A DNA stretch of 64,000 nt, from NCBI GenBank assembly GCA_017744715.1, contig JAGIAT010000004.1:310001-374000 (forward strand). Direction: 5' to 3'. This document shows, in pieces, positions 25,372-33,821 of the stretch. How positions within the stretch are numbered: position 1 is the stretch's first letter; each line of letters opens with the position of its first letter. The notes under the pieces are model-generated. The model worked only from the letters and a program-made list of their open reading frames with translations. It ran no database searches and was not told the DNA's origin. The position numbers and the translations under genes were made by a program. This DNA is from Niabella sp. GTDB lineage: Bacteria > Bacteroidota > Bacteroidia > Chitinophagales > Chitinophagaceae.

Positions 25372-26772
25372 CTATTCCTCCAACACCAGCACCCGGTCTG
25401 TACCTTCAGTATCTGTCTTCACCCCCGGCGGATTAAATGAGACTACACCGGCCGGCCGGCTTAACTTTACCGGTGCATATTTTCCATTTGCCGGGTAAAA
25501 CCATTTTGCTTTTGCCGGTTTAAAACCCAGCCGGGAAAGATCTATCTTAAAGGGTTTACCATTATATGTATAAACCATTGCATAGCCCCGTCCCTTTGTT
25601 GCAAGGAGATAATTATAACGCGCGCCCTTATTGTCAACAAGAATTTCCTGTGCCGGAACGCGGCTGTAATAATCATACGCCAGCATCAGCTCTTTGATGA
25701 ATTGCATCTGCTGTGCTCCTGGCGCATGAAGGGCTTCCTCCCAATCCTGTGTTACCCCGTAGTTAGCGCCTTTAAACCCTTGTGCATTGAACTGCATTAC
25801 GGCATTCTCACCATAGGTAAAGCCGGCACTACCCGCAAACACGCTCCAATAGGCATATCGCCGCAGATCAGCCGCCGTCCATCTGGGTTGCAGACTGTCG
25901 TGCAATCCATACGGGATATTTTCATACGAAGGCTCTCCATCCAGTGTGGGCTTTACCGGTTTCAGCCGATAATCCACATTAATGTACTTCCAGTTATCTT
26001 CTCCGAAATGATTCTTTTCATTGATACTGGTGTCCTGCGCATAGGTACGGTGGCCACTTTGAAACATATTAAAATCGAGCCAGGCCGCCTGATGAAACCA
26101 GTCAGACGAAGAATAGCGCCCGCGGGGATGAAAGGTAACCAGGTGATTGGGATCATATTGTTTTATAGTTGACCCGATCGTATTCCAAACATCCAGACCA
26201 TCAGTACCTTTTATATCACCGCCATTCAGCCAGATAATATTGGATTGGTTTTTATACCGCTCCGCCAGAAATTTTGCAAATACAGCAGCCTGTGCCGTGG
26301 TAACCCTTCCTTCTTTTACATTGCTGCCCCAAACGGGAACCAGTGCCATATACAATCCGCGCTTTGCTGCCTCGCGGATCACGAAGTCTACATGATCCCA
26401 GAAATCATAGGCCACAGAATCGGCCGGATCTGCTCCGGGTGTTATAATAGGTTTAGATACATCTCCACCTTCAATCGCATAATCTCCATACACATTCCGG
26501 GCACTTTTCACATCATGCAACACCATTACCTGGATTACGTTAAAGCCCTGTTGTTTCCGGGCATCCAGATAAGCAATGGCCTCTTCGCGGGTTAACCGTA
26601 CAAACAATAACCACCCGGTATCTCCCAACCAAAAGAAGGGCTTACCGTCTGCGGTTTGAAAAAAACGTTTATTCCGGGAGATCTTTAATGGTTGTAATTC
26701 CTGTGCCTGCACCCCAACCGGGAGGAGCCATCCGATACAAAGGAAAACGAAAATGTACAATAGTCTGCTCAT
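25372..26772 (-). CDS. GH140 apiosidase-type endo-glycosidase, exported
   Basis: I start at ATG 26772, which gives a signal peptide (SRLLYIFVFLCIGWLLPVGVQAQ); 14 more in-frame codons lie upstream without signal character. The 466-residue protein fits DUF4038/GH140: a TIM barrel at about 30-390 (FFWLGDTGWLLFVRLTREEA, FNVIQVMVLHD) and a small C-terminal beta domain (VYTYNGKPFKIDL ... WFYPANGKY). Asp186 in WLNGGD and Glu280 in TLDGEPSYEN lie close to the positions of the catalytic Asp187/Glu284 I recall for BT1012, the apiosidase of rhamnogalacturonan II breakdown. First gene of the minus-strand glycan run, and the best pointer to an apiose-containing substrate. Confidence 0.9.
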   Translation of the reverse strand: MSRLLYIFVFLCIGWLLPVGVQAQELQPLKISRNKRFFQTADGKPFFWLGDTGWLLFVRLTREEAIAYLDARKQQGFNVIQVMVLHDVKSARNVYGDYAIEGGDVSKPIITPGADPADSVAYDFWDHVDFVIREAAKRGLYMALVPVWGSNVKEGRVTTAQAAVFAKFLAERYKNQSNIIWLNGGDIKGTDGLDVWNTIGSTIKQYDPNHLVTFHPRGRYSSSDWFHQAAWLDFNMFQSGHRTYAQDTSINEKNHFGEDNWKYINVDYRLKPVKPTLDGEPSYENIPYGLHDSLQPRWTAADLRRYAYWSVFAGSAGFTYGENAVMQFNAQGFKGANYGVTQDWEEALHAPGAQQMQFIKELMLAYDYYSRVPAQEILVDNKGARYNYLLATKGRGYAMVYTYNGKPFKIDLSRLGFKPAKAKWFYPANGKYAPVKLSRPAGVVSFNPPGVKTDTEGTDRVLVLEE

Positions 26773-26955
26773 AACAACAAGGCGTTCGATGATACCGGCC
26801 GTTAAACATTGCAATCAAAAAGACAAGCATTATGGTGCTTAACAGCTATCGACTAAAGATAGAACGGATAACGGAGAAAAGCAGGCAGCCGGTAAATATT
26901 TCCATTAGTTTAGAAAGATATTCCATCCGGCCCGGAATGCCCCGTAATAACGCCC

Positions 26956-27546
26956 TTATACCCTTTTCTTAGAGCATCCACCCACATGCGTTACCTCCCT
27001 TACATCTACCAAATGCGCGGCTTCCACCAACTTAACCAAGCGGCGGAAAATTTTTAGCGGGGCAACGGGAGCAAACGCGTCATCGCAGCAGAACGCTCCT
27101 TCCACTACCTGCTGCCAGCACTGTACCCAGTTACTTACCGGCTGGTAACTGAAAAACTGCTGAAATACCCGGTAGGGATTGCAGTACGCTTCTTTAGACA
27201 GGTGCCGCGGAAACTCCAGCCACGCATCGGCCGTGATATAATGGCTGCGGTAATATTTTTTGCTAAACAGTTCTTCCTCATCCATAGCAATTGGGCTGTA
27301 TTTTTTATGTTTTAAAGCGGCCGCTGCTTTTATAAGCGAGCGGATCATTTTCATATATAACAACACATCCCCCGGTGACGGGCATTTGTATACCCCCGCT
27401 CCGCTGGCATAATGCACCAGCTACTCAACCAGCTTGCGAAAATCATACACATGCGCTTCAAAAAACAGATGGGCAATTACCCGATAAGGATCAGTAACAG
27501 TTTCGTTTACCCAGCAATGCGTATCAAACCGGTCTTTGTTTTTCAT
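26956..27546 (-). pseudogene. Hypothetical protein gene interrupted by an in-frame amber codon
   Basis: Reading from ATG 27546, 41 codons end in FEAHVYDFRKLVE, then TAG at 27421-27423, and the same frame continues without another stop to 26956 (a GTG start at 27417 would give 153 residues). Both halves carry the same motif: TVTDPYRVIAHLFFEAH before the stop and EAYCNPYRVFQQFFSYQP after it, so they belong to one protein with an internal repeat. The family (DPYRV...FF) is one I associate with hypothetical proteins of Chitinophagaceae; function unknown. Interpretations: a nonsense mutation, a sequencing error, or read-through. The C-terminal half ends in CSKKRV. The TAA-free frame suggests a recent event. 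Confidence 0.7.
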
Positions 27547-27660
27547 GACTTTTTTGTTTTAGGCGAAAATGCAACAATCATGAGGTATTAATGCCGGGCA
27601 ATCGCGGCAATTTCAGCCGATACCCGTAATTTTAAGGGGCAAACACCGGTTACACAAAAA

Positions 27661-28116
27661 ATGAGCACAACACAGGAATATCCAAAGATTTACCTGTATC
27701 GCAGGATCGTACAGGCAAAGTTGTTTATTGATGCGCACTATGCAGATAAGATCGACCTGGACAATATCGCTGACGAGGCATTTTTTTCAAAGTTTCATTT
27801 CATACGCCTTTTTAAAACGGTATATGGTAAAACACCGCATCAGTATTTAAAAGCGACCCGCATCGAAAAAGCCAAGCAATTGCTGCGGGAAGGTCAGTCG
27901 GTATCGGATGCCTGTTTTGGAGTGGGGTTCAACAGCCTGAGCTCTTTCAGCGGGTTGTTTAAACGGGCTGTGGGGCAATCCGCCTCCGCTTATGCTGCAC
28001 ACCACCAGCGCAACCGGGAACAAAAAGCAAATACTCCCCTGGCTTTTGTACCTGGTTGTTATGCGTACCAGCATGGCTGGACAGAAAATAGCAATTTTGA
28101 AGAAACAGACCCGTAA
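27661..28116 (+). CDS. Short AraC-family transcriptional regulator
   Basis: A 151-residue protein consisting almost only of the AraC DNA-binding domain (about 15-112): IDAHYADKIDLDNIADEAFFSKFHFIRLFKTVYGKTPHQYLKATRIEKAKQLL and the second HTH VSDACFGVGFNSLSSFSGLFKRAVGQSASAY. There is no N-terminal sensor domain; the tail of about 35 residues has no recognised fold. It lies 47 bases before the VOC-family gene on the same strand and may control it or itself. The ligand, if any, is unknown. Confidence 0.9.
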   Translation: MSTTQEYPKIYLYRRIVQAKLFIDAHYADKIDLDNIADEAFFSKFHFIRLFKTVYGKTPHQYLKATRIEKAKQLLREGQSVSDACFGVGFNSLSSFSGLFKRAVGQSASAYAAHHQRNREQKANTPLAFVPGCYAYQHGWTENSNFEETDP

Positions 28117-28163
28117 CGGGTACGCTAATTTTACTTTCGTTATGAACCACTAAAACGAAAGAT

Positions 28164-28586
28164 ATGATTACAAAAATGACCGTTACCAACATCCACGTCC
28201 TGGACCAGGACAGCGCCTATGACTTTTATGTAAATAAACTGGGCTTTACCCTGGTGGATGATATTCCTATGGGACCAGACACCAGATGGCTAACCGTATC
28301 GCCACCCGAACAGCCGGACCTGCAACTGGTGCTCTTTCCTGTTAAAGTAAGCAAGATGTTTCCAAAAGAAACCGCAGATGCATTGATCAAACTGATCAAA
28401 CAGGGCATTTTTGGCTGCGGTGTACTTACCTGCAACGACATCTTTGCCACTTACGAGGAACTGAAGGCCAAGGGCGTAGAATTTATAAAGCCACCTACCA
28501 AAGAATTTTATGGCACCGAAGCGCTGTTTAAAGACGATTCCGGCAATTATTTTTCCCTTCAGCCGCTGAACAATTTTGATAAATAA
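28164..28586 (+). CDS. VOC-superfamily (glyoxalase/bleomycin resistance-like) protein
   Basis: A 140-residue cytoplasmic protein with the two beta-alpha-beta-beta-beta modules of the VOC fold: MTVTNIHVLDQDSAYDFYVNKLGFTLVDDIPMG at the start and ILTCN-like NDIFATYEELKAKGVEFIKPPTKEFYGTEALFKDDSGNYFSLQPL at the end. Candidate metal ligands are His12 and the late Glu/Asp residues. Members include dioxygenases, isomerases and antibiotic-binding proteins, so the reaction cannot be named. Follows the AraC-type regulator and precedes DUF1569 in the same direction. Confidence 0.9.
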   Translation: MITKMTVTNIHVLDQDSAYDFYVNKLGFTLVDDIPMGPDTRWLTVSPPEQPDLQLVLFPVKVSKMFPKETADALIKLIKQGIFGCGVLTCNDIFATYEELKAKGVEFIKPPTKEFYGTEALFKDDSGNYFSLQPLNNFDK

Positions 28587-28705
28587 TGCAGAAGCTGACT
28601 CCGGCAAGCGGAGCAGGTTGCGGATCTCAAATAGAGATGAGCACCGGCACCAATCCTTGCCGGGCGGATCTTTTAAAATGATTGTGCACATAAAATAAAC
28701 GGCAA

Positions 28706-29155
28706 ATGAAAACGATATTTGATAAAACGGTAAGAGACGAATTGCAAAACCGGGGGCAGCTGCTGCGCAATGACAGCCGGCAGCAATGGGGCAAAATGGA
28801 TGTGGTTCAAATGATGCGGCACTGCAATAAATGGAACAAATGGATCTTGGGACAAGGGAACTATACCTATAAACAAGGCCTGCTCGGAAAAATTTTTGGC
28901 AGGCTGGCACTCAACGCCAATACAAAGAATGATAAGCCGATGGGCCGGAATATGCCGGCCGGAGCCTTTGCCATAAAAGAAAAGGGCGGCAACCTGGAAG
29001 CTGAAAAAGCAGCGTGGGCGCAGCTGATAGACGCGTACGCCACCTATAAAAACGACGGCTTTATACACGATTTCTTTGGCCGGATGTCAAAAGAACAGAT
29101 CGGGATTTTTGTTTATAAACACCTCGATCATCACCTGCGGCAATTTAACGCGTAG
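28706..29155 (+). CDS. DUF1569 (DinB-like) protein
   Basis: A 149-residue helical protein of the DUF1569/DinB-like four-helix-bundle type: QWGKMDVVQMMRHCNKWNKWILGQ with a candidate metal-binding His (about 38), and a terminal KHLDHHLRQFN with further His residues. Relatives are thought to be thiol- or metal-dependent enzymes, but no function is established for this group. It follows the VOC gene by 119 bp; that gap has the element CGGCAAGCGGAGCAGGTTGCGG, similar to one at 33918-33940. Confidence 0.85.
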   Translation: MKTIFDKTVRDELQNRGQLLRNDSRQQWGKMDVVQMMRHCNKWNKWILGQGNYTYKQGLLGKIFGRLALNANTKNDKPMGRNMPAGAFAIKEKGGNLEAEKAAWAQLIDAYATYKNDGFIHDFFGRMSKEQIGIFVYKHLDHHLRQFNA

Positions 29156-29321
29156 TATGAAAGAGCCACTTCCGATACGTACAGGTTCCGTTGCCGTTCG
29201 GCTTTTGGGCATTTAAGTAACACCGGTTCATTGTTCCTGCATTTCAGCCGGCCGTGTTGCCGCAACCAGCCTCCATCCATTCTTCCCCGTTTTTTTATAT
29301 ATTGCTGTTTTCTTTTACCGC

Positions 29322-29903
29322 ATGCATCCACTGATACAGCATATCCAGAAAATAACGGCACATCAGGCGCCTGATGAAATACAGATCCTGTCTTTTTTTG
29401 AAGACCGGTCTTTTCCCAAAAAAGCCGTGCTGCAGGAAGAAGACAAACACTGCCGTTTTTATTTCTTTGTAATACGCGGTTGCCTCCGATTGTTTTTTAC
29501 CGATCGCAACGGCGTGGAACAAACGATGCAATTCGCCCTGGAAAACTGGTGGATGACCGACCTGGACGCATTCCGGTTCGGGCGCAACTCCGCCTATACA
29601 ATCCAGGCGCTGGAGGCTACCGAGGTATTGGCCATCGATGCAAAGAACTATGCGCGTTTACTGGAAGAAATGCCGATTATGGAAAAATATTTCCGCCGGG
29701 TATACGAGCGGGCCTATGCGGCATCACTGCTACGGGTACAGATGATCTCGCGCATGCCCAAGCAAGAATTTTATACCTTGTTTGAATCCAGGTATCCCGA
29801 TTTTATGCAGCGGGTACCCCAAAAGATCCTGGCCTCCTTTCTTGGTTTTACACCGGAATACCTGAGCGAGCTGCGCAAAAAGCGCATTGAAAAAAAACAA
29901 TGA
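29322..29903 (+). CDS. Crp/Fnr-family regulator, first of a tandem pair
   Basis: A 193-residue protein with an N-terminal cyclic-nucleotide-binding-like jelly roll (about 20-120: FPKKAVLQEEDKHCRFYFFVIRGCLRLFF, TMQFALENWWMTDLDAF) and a C-terminal helical part with a probable HTH (KILASFLGFTPEYLSELRKKR, about 167-187). The classic cAMP-binding residues are not evident, as is usual for this Bacteroidota subgroup. Its stop codon overlaps the ATG of a paralogue (ATGA-type overlap), so both are co-translated and might form a heterodimer. Confidence 0.9.
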   Translation: MHPLIQHIQKITAHQAPDEIQILSFFEDRSFPKKAVLQEEDKHCRFYFFVIRGCLRLFFTDRNGVEQTMQFALENWWMTDLDAFRFGRNSAYTIQALEATEVLAIDAKNYARLLEEMPIMEKYFRRVYERAYAASLLRVQMISRMPKQEFYTLFESRYPDFMQRVPQKILASFLGFTPEYLSELRKKRIEKKQ

Positions 29904-30475
29904 TGACTGAACAGCTCTTCCTTCATATCCGGAAATTGTTACCGGAAGGTGCACTGCCGCAAAACGAAATAGCCCCTTTCTTTCAAACCCGGCTTATAAA
30001 GAAAGAACAGTTGCTGCTCAAAGAATCGGAGCCCTGTACCCATATCTATTTTGTGAATACGGGATGCCTGTACCTTTTTTATCGGTTTAACAACCGGAAA
30101 GCGGTCGTTCATTTTGCACTGGGAAACTGGTGGCTGACGGACTATAAAACCTTTTGCAACGAGCAACCCGCCGTATATTCCATAGCGGCCGTTGAAGATA
30201 CGCAGGTCACCTATATCAGCCGTAAAGATTATGAAAGGCTGTTACAGTCCTTTCCGGTGATGGCGCTGTATTTTAATAAAATTCATGAACGGGCATACGG
30301 TGCAGCCCTGTTCAAACAAAAGACCTATGCCACGTTATCCAAAGAAGACTTTTACCGGTATTTCCGCACCACCTACCCTGCCGTTATAGCACGTATTCCG
30401 CACGAGCTGTTTGCATCCTACATGGGGGTTTCACCGGAAGCACTACGTGTATTACAGGATGCATTCATTTCTTAA
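29900..30475 (+). CDS. Crp/Fnr-family regulator, second of a tandem pair
   Basis: A 191-residue paralogue of the preceding gene: FFQTRLIKKEQLLLKESEPCTHIYFVNTGCLYLFY, AVVHFALGNWWLTDYKTFC, RKDYERLLQSFPVMALYFNKIHERAYGAAL and a C-terminal IPHELFASYMGVSPEALRVLQDAF. The last segment is shorter in basic residues than in the first copy (the SELRKKRIEKK end is replaced by RVLQDAFIS), so DNA recognition may be weakened. The ATG overlaps the first copy by four bases; a second ATG follows directly at 29903. The NmrA-like reductase starts 59 bp later. Confidence 0.88.
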   Translation: MMTEQLFLHIRKLLPEGALPQNEIAPFFQTRLIKKEQLLLKESEPCTHIYFVNTGCLYLFYRFNNRKAVVHFALGNWWLTDYKTFCNEQPAVYSIAAVEDTQVTYISRKDYERLLQSFPVMALYFNKIHERAYGAALFKQKTYATLSKEDFYRYFRTTYPAVIARIPHELFASYMGVSPEALRVLQDAFIS

Positions 30476-30534
30476 ACCAGCTTAAGTTTTCCGGTACAGA
30501 CATCTTTCATCTTTGCTGTACAAAAAAACACAAG

Positions 30535-31290
30535 ATGAAAATAGTAGTAATCGGCGGTACCGGCCTTATTGGTAGTCAGTTAGTGCAACAATTGCAAAAA
30601 GCCGGGCATGAGGCCATACCGGCATCGCCCAATACGGGCGTAAATACCCTTACGGGCGAAGGATTGACAGCAGTGCTGCAGGGCGCGCAGGTGGTTGTAG
30701 ATGTGTCCAATTCGCCATCCTTTGCTGATGAACCGGTCATGCATTTTTTCAAAACCTCCAACGAGCACCTGCTTCCGGCGGAAAAAGCAGCCGGCGTACA
30801 ACATCATATCGCGCTATCTGTAGTAGGAACGCAAAAACTGCAGGCCAGCGGCTATTTCCGCGCCAAACAGGTACAGGAAGACCTGATTAAAGCTTCGGGT
30901 ATCCCTTATACCATTGTGCATGCCACCCAGTTCTTTGAATTTGCGGGAGGCATTACACAAATGAGCCTGACAGGAGACCAGGTAGTTTTACCGGAGGCCA
31001 ATATACAGCCCATTGCCAGCAGGGACGTGGCTACATTTTTGGCTTCGGCAGCATTGGCTGCACCTGCCAATAAGATCCTGGAAATTGCCGGCCCCGAAAA
31101 ATTCAATATGGCCGCCTGGATCCAGCAGTACCTGCAGGCCGCTCATAAAAACAACGCGGTGGTTACCAGTAGTACGGCTTTATATTCGGGCGCACCGCTG
31201 GAAACCGATACCCTGGTTCCGGAAGCAGCCGTATACCTGGGTGCTACAACATACGCAGACTGGATTGCCCGGCCCGGAAATCTGCGGTAG
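30535..31290 (+). CDS. NAD(P)-binding NmrA-like/atypical SDR protein
   Basis: A 251-residue cytoplasmic Rossmann protein. The dinucleotide motif VIGGTGLIGSQLV lies at residues 4-16, matching the GGTGxxG pattern of atypical short-chain dehydrogenases. A canonical YxxxK pair is not visible (SGYFRAKQVQE carries Tyr and Lys four apart near 104), so it may be an active reductase or a redox sensor like NmrA. Relatives reduce quinones or flavin-type substrates. Downstream of the Crp/Fnr pair in the same direction, perhaps their target. Followed by a bidirectional terminator. Confidence 0.88.
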   Translation: MKIVVIGGTGLIGSQLVQQLQKAGHEAIPASPNTGVNTLTGEGLTAVLQGAQVVVDVSNSPSFADEPVMHFFKTSNEHLLPAEKAAGVQHHIALSVVGTQKLQASGYFRAKQVQEDLIKASGIPYTIVHATQFFEFAGGITQMSLTGDQVVLPEANIQPIASRDVATFLASAALAAPANKILEIAGPEKFNMAAWIQQYLQAAHKNNAVVTSSTALYSGAPLETDTLVPEAAVYLGATTYADWIARPGNLR

Positions 31291-31308
31291 TTGTATAGTC
31301 GTATAAAC

Positions 31309-31346
31309 AAAAATCAAGGACTGCATTCCTCCAGCCCTTGATTTTT
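31309..31346. terminator. Bidirectional intrinsic terminator
   Basis: An 11-bp stem AAAAATCAAGG/CCTTGATTTTT with a 16-nt loop gives a U-rich 3' end in both directions. It stands between the convergent NmrA-like gene (stop 31290) and the GH125 gene (stop 31453) and suits both. Confidence 0.85.
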
Positions 31347-31452
31347 ATATAGCGCCTGTATCTTTCAGTACAACAGAAAATTTCAAAACAAACCCATCCG
31401 GGTCATTACCGGCCGGATCCATTGCCTGTCGCTGCGTTCCTGCTCACCCGGA

Positions 31453-32874
31453 TCAGCCCAGTAAGGCCGGCCGTTCATTAAAGGTTTTCCAAAGCAGTTC
31501 ACCAAACAATGTATTGGACCACGCAAACCATTTGCGGGTAAACTTCTCCGGATCATCCTTATGAAAAGACTCATGCATAAAACCGGTACCACCATGTGTG
31601 CTCCGGAGCGTATCAATACACCAGCGGATCTCCCGGTCATCACCGGAGGTAAGCGCCTTCATGGTGATGCTCATCGGCCAGATCATATCTTTACCGATAT
31701 GCGGCCCGCCAATGCCTTCCGCCGCTGAACCCTTAAAGAAAAAAGGATTTTCCAACGACCATACATAGCTGCGCGTAGCCTTGTACAGCGGATCGGCAGC
31801 TTGTACGGCGCCCAGGTACGGCAGGCCCAGCAAACTGGGCACATTGGCGTCGTCCATCAGCACGTGACTGCCGTACCCGTTTACTTCATATGCATACATT
31901 TTTCCCAGCTGCGGATGGGTAACCACTGCGTACTTTTTTACCGCGGCTTCCACTTCATTTGCCAGCTGTGCCAGCGCATTTGCCAGTGTGGCATCTCCAG
32001 AAATTTTACCCACCATTTCAGAGGCCTGCCGCAGGCTCACCACCGCAAAAAGATTGGACGGAACCAGGTAGGCAAAGATGGTAGCATCGTCGCTTGGCCG
32101 GAACATAGAGCAGATGAGGCCCACCGGCTTTACCGGGTACCCATAGCCGCCCATAGGAATGCCATCTGTGGCCCAGGAGGTTTTCCGTTCAAATTTATAC
32201 GGGCCCGGGCCATCCTTCCGCTGCTGCTCTTTAAACGTTTTTAACGTAAGCGCAATCCCTTCCTTCCAGGAAGCATCAAAAGGAAGCGTATCGCCCGTTT
32301 CCTTCCAGAAGCGGTAGGCCAGCCGTATGGGATAACAAAGGGAATCGATCTCCCATTTCCGCTCGTGGATACCGGGCTTCATGTCCGTGATATCGGTCTC
32401 CTTCCATTCACTTACTTTGCTGTCGTCGTTATAAAATGCATTCGCATAAGGATCCTTTAAAATAAAATGGGTTTGTTTACGGATCACACCGGCTATCAAC
32501 CGGTGCAGACCCTGATCCTGTTTGGTAAATGCCAGATAAGGAAATACCTGTGCAGAACTGTCCCGCAGCCACATGGCATCGATATCGCCGGTAATGACAT
32601 AGGTATCCGGCTTCCCGTCCTTCTCGGTATAGTAAACCGTTGTATCCAGTGTATTGGGAAAGCAGTTATTAAAGAGCCAGCCCAGCTCCGGGTTCTTTAC
32701 TTTCGACCGGAATGCTTTTATTGCCTGCTCTATTGCGGCACTTTTAAAGTGCCGTTCCCCCTCCGGAACCCGCACCAATGGAAAATCGTTTTTGCTTTGA
32801 GCAAAAGAAAAAGGACTCAATGCCAGTCCGGCACTTAACACGCCTGTATGCTGTAGAAATGTTTTACGATTCAT
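31453..32874 (-). CDS. GH125 exo-alpha-1,6-mannosidase, exported
   Basis: A 473-residue (alpha/alpha)6-barrel protein of GH125, whose characterised members are metal-independent inverting exo-alpha-1,6-mannosidases. Family landmarks: VITGDIDAMWLRDSSAQVFPYL near 95, KWEIDSLCYPIRLAYRFW near 170 (candidate acid Asp), GGYGYPVKPVGLICSMFRPSDDA near 240 and TGFMHESFHKDDPEKFTR near 435 (candidate base Glu). The N-terminus NRKTFLQHTGVLSAGLALSPFSFAQ is an export signal, resembling a degenerate Tat signal. It stands alone; with GH92 it could trim mannosyl chains, but the two are 30 kb apart. Confidence 0.93.
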   Translation of the reverse strand: MNRKTFLQHTGVLSAGLALSPFSFAQSKNDFPLVRVPEGERHFKSAAIEQAIKAFRSKVKNPELGWLFNNCFPNTLDTTVYYTEKDGKPDTYVITGDIDAMWLRDSSAQVFPYLAFTKQDQGLHRLIAGVIRKQTHFILKDPYANAFYNDDSKVSEWKETDITDMKPGIHERKWEIDSLCYPIRLAYRFWKETGDTLPFDASWKEGIALTLKTFKEQQRKDGPGPYKFERKTSWATDGIPMGGYGYPVKPVGLICSMFRPSDDATIFAYLVPSNLFAVVSLRQASEMVGKISGDATLANALAQLANEVEAAVKKYAVVTHPQLGKMYAYEVNGYGSHVLMDDANVPSLLGLPYLGAVQAADPLYKATRSYVWSLENPFFFKGSAAEGIGGPHIGKDMIWPMSITMKALTSGDDREIRWCIDTLRSTHGGTGFMHESFHKDDPEKFTRKWFAWSNTLFGELLWKTFNERPALLG

Positions 32875-33078
32875 GGTTTACCTGCTTGGAGTGAAGCAAA
32901 AATTTGTTGTTTGCTGTAAAGCTACTTGATTTTTTAAAAACGCAGCGGGTCCTTTCCAAACCGGCAGATACCGCTGCCTACCCTCCGCCCCCACCGCCGC
33001 TGACAGTACCTGCGGCCGGCCGGTTTTACCACAAAAATATCCTCCGCTTAAAAGTTCCGAAAAGTTCACCACAAATAA

Positions 33079-33086
33079 TACATTTG
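33079..33086 (+). promoter_or_regulatory. Candidate -7 element for the TMEM175-type gene
   Basis: TACATTTG matches the Bacteroidota TAnnTTTG element about 55 bases before the start codon. A TTTG at the -33 position is missing, so the call is weak. The rest of the 267-bp gap to GH125 shows nothing else. Confidence 0.3.
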
Positions 33087-33141
33087 ACAGACGCATATTT
33101 GGGGTATGCCGGGGTATTTATGATTTTAACACATCTAAAAA

Positions 33142-33816
33142 ATGAGCAAACAAGAAACATACAATAAGATTGCCGGGCAGGACACCGGCCGCATCATTGC
33201 CATCAGCGATGGCGTTTTTGGTGTTGCACTCACCTTACTGGTACTGGAGATCCGGGTACCGTTTATGGAATCCATCCGTTCCGAGCAGGATTTAATACAC
33301 GCTTTTCTGGCATTGAAGTCGAAGTTCCTGGTGTATTTTCTTGCCTTTATGACCACCGGAATTTTTTGGGTAGGTCACTCGTCGCAATACAAATACATTC
33401 AGGAAAGCGACCGGAATTTAAACTGGATCAACCTGCTGTTCCTGTTATCCGTAACCATGCTTCCCTTTACAACCGCTTTTTTGGGTGACTACGTACTATT
33501 TAAATTTCCGGTTGCGGTGTACTGGCTGAATATTTTTCTGATGGGTGCCATGTTATACATCAACTGGGTGTATGCCTGCAGGCATCACTTTGTGCATGAA
33601 GCTACAAAGCAATTGGTTGACGTTCCGCTGCGCAGGCGTATTATTATTGCCCAGTCGTTGTACTTTTTAGGAGCACTGCTCTGCTTTGTAAGCCCTGTGC
33701 TCAGTATTGCCTTCATCATCCTGGTGCAGCTCAATTATGCTTTTGCTTTTCTTTCGCAACGAAAGAAAAGCTCCTCAAGTGCAGCGCCGGAGGGCGACGT
33801 TACGCCCCGGCGTTAG
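33142..33816 (+). CDS. TMEM175-type (DUF1211) potassium channel-like membrane protein
   Basis: A 224-residue integral membrane protein with about six hydrophobic segments. Segment 1 carries GRIIAISDGVFGVALTLLVLEIRVP (residues about 14-38), the variant of the FSDGVFAI signature that lines the pore of bacterial TMEM175 channels; the leading Phe is Ile here. Then LVYFLAFMTTGIFWVGHSSQYKYI, NLLFLLSVTMLPFTTAFLGDYV, VYWLNIFLMGAMLYINWVYACRHHF and two C-terminal segments. Probably a tetrameric K+ leak channel. Monocistronic, with a terminator hairpin formed by its last codons. Confidence 0.87.
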   Translation: MSKQETYNKIAGQDTGRIIAISDGVFGVALTLLVLEIRVPFMESIRSEQDLIHAFLALKSKFLVYFLAFMTTGIFWVGHSSQYKYIQESDRNLNWINLLFLLSVTMLPFTTAFLGDYVLFKFPVAVYWLNIFLMGAMLYINWVYACRHHFVHEATKQLVDVPLRRRIIIAQSLYFLGALLCFVSPVLSIAFIILVQLNYAFAFLSQRKKSSSSAAPEGDVTPRR

Positions 33817-33821
33817 TTTTT
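33786..33821 (+). terminator. Terminator overlapping the TMEM175-type stop codon
   Basis: GCCGGAGGGCG and CGCCCCGGC pair with a small bulge, followed by TTAGTTTTT. The hairpin is made of the last coding triplets and the T-run includes the bases directly after the stop codon. Confidence 0.6.
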
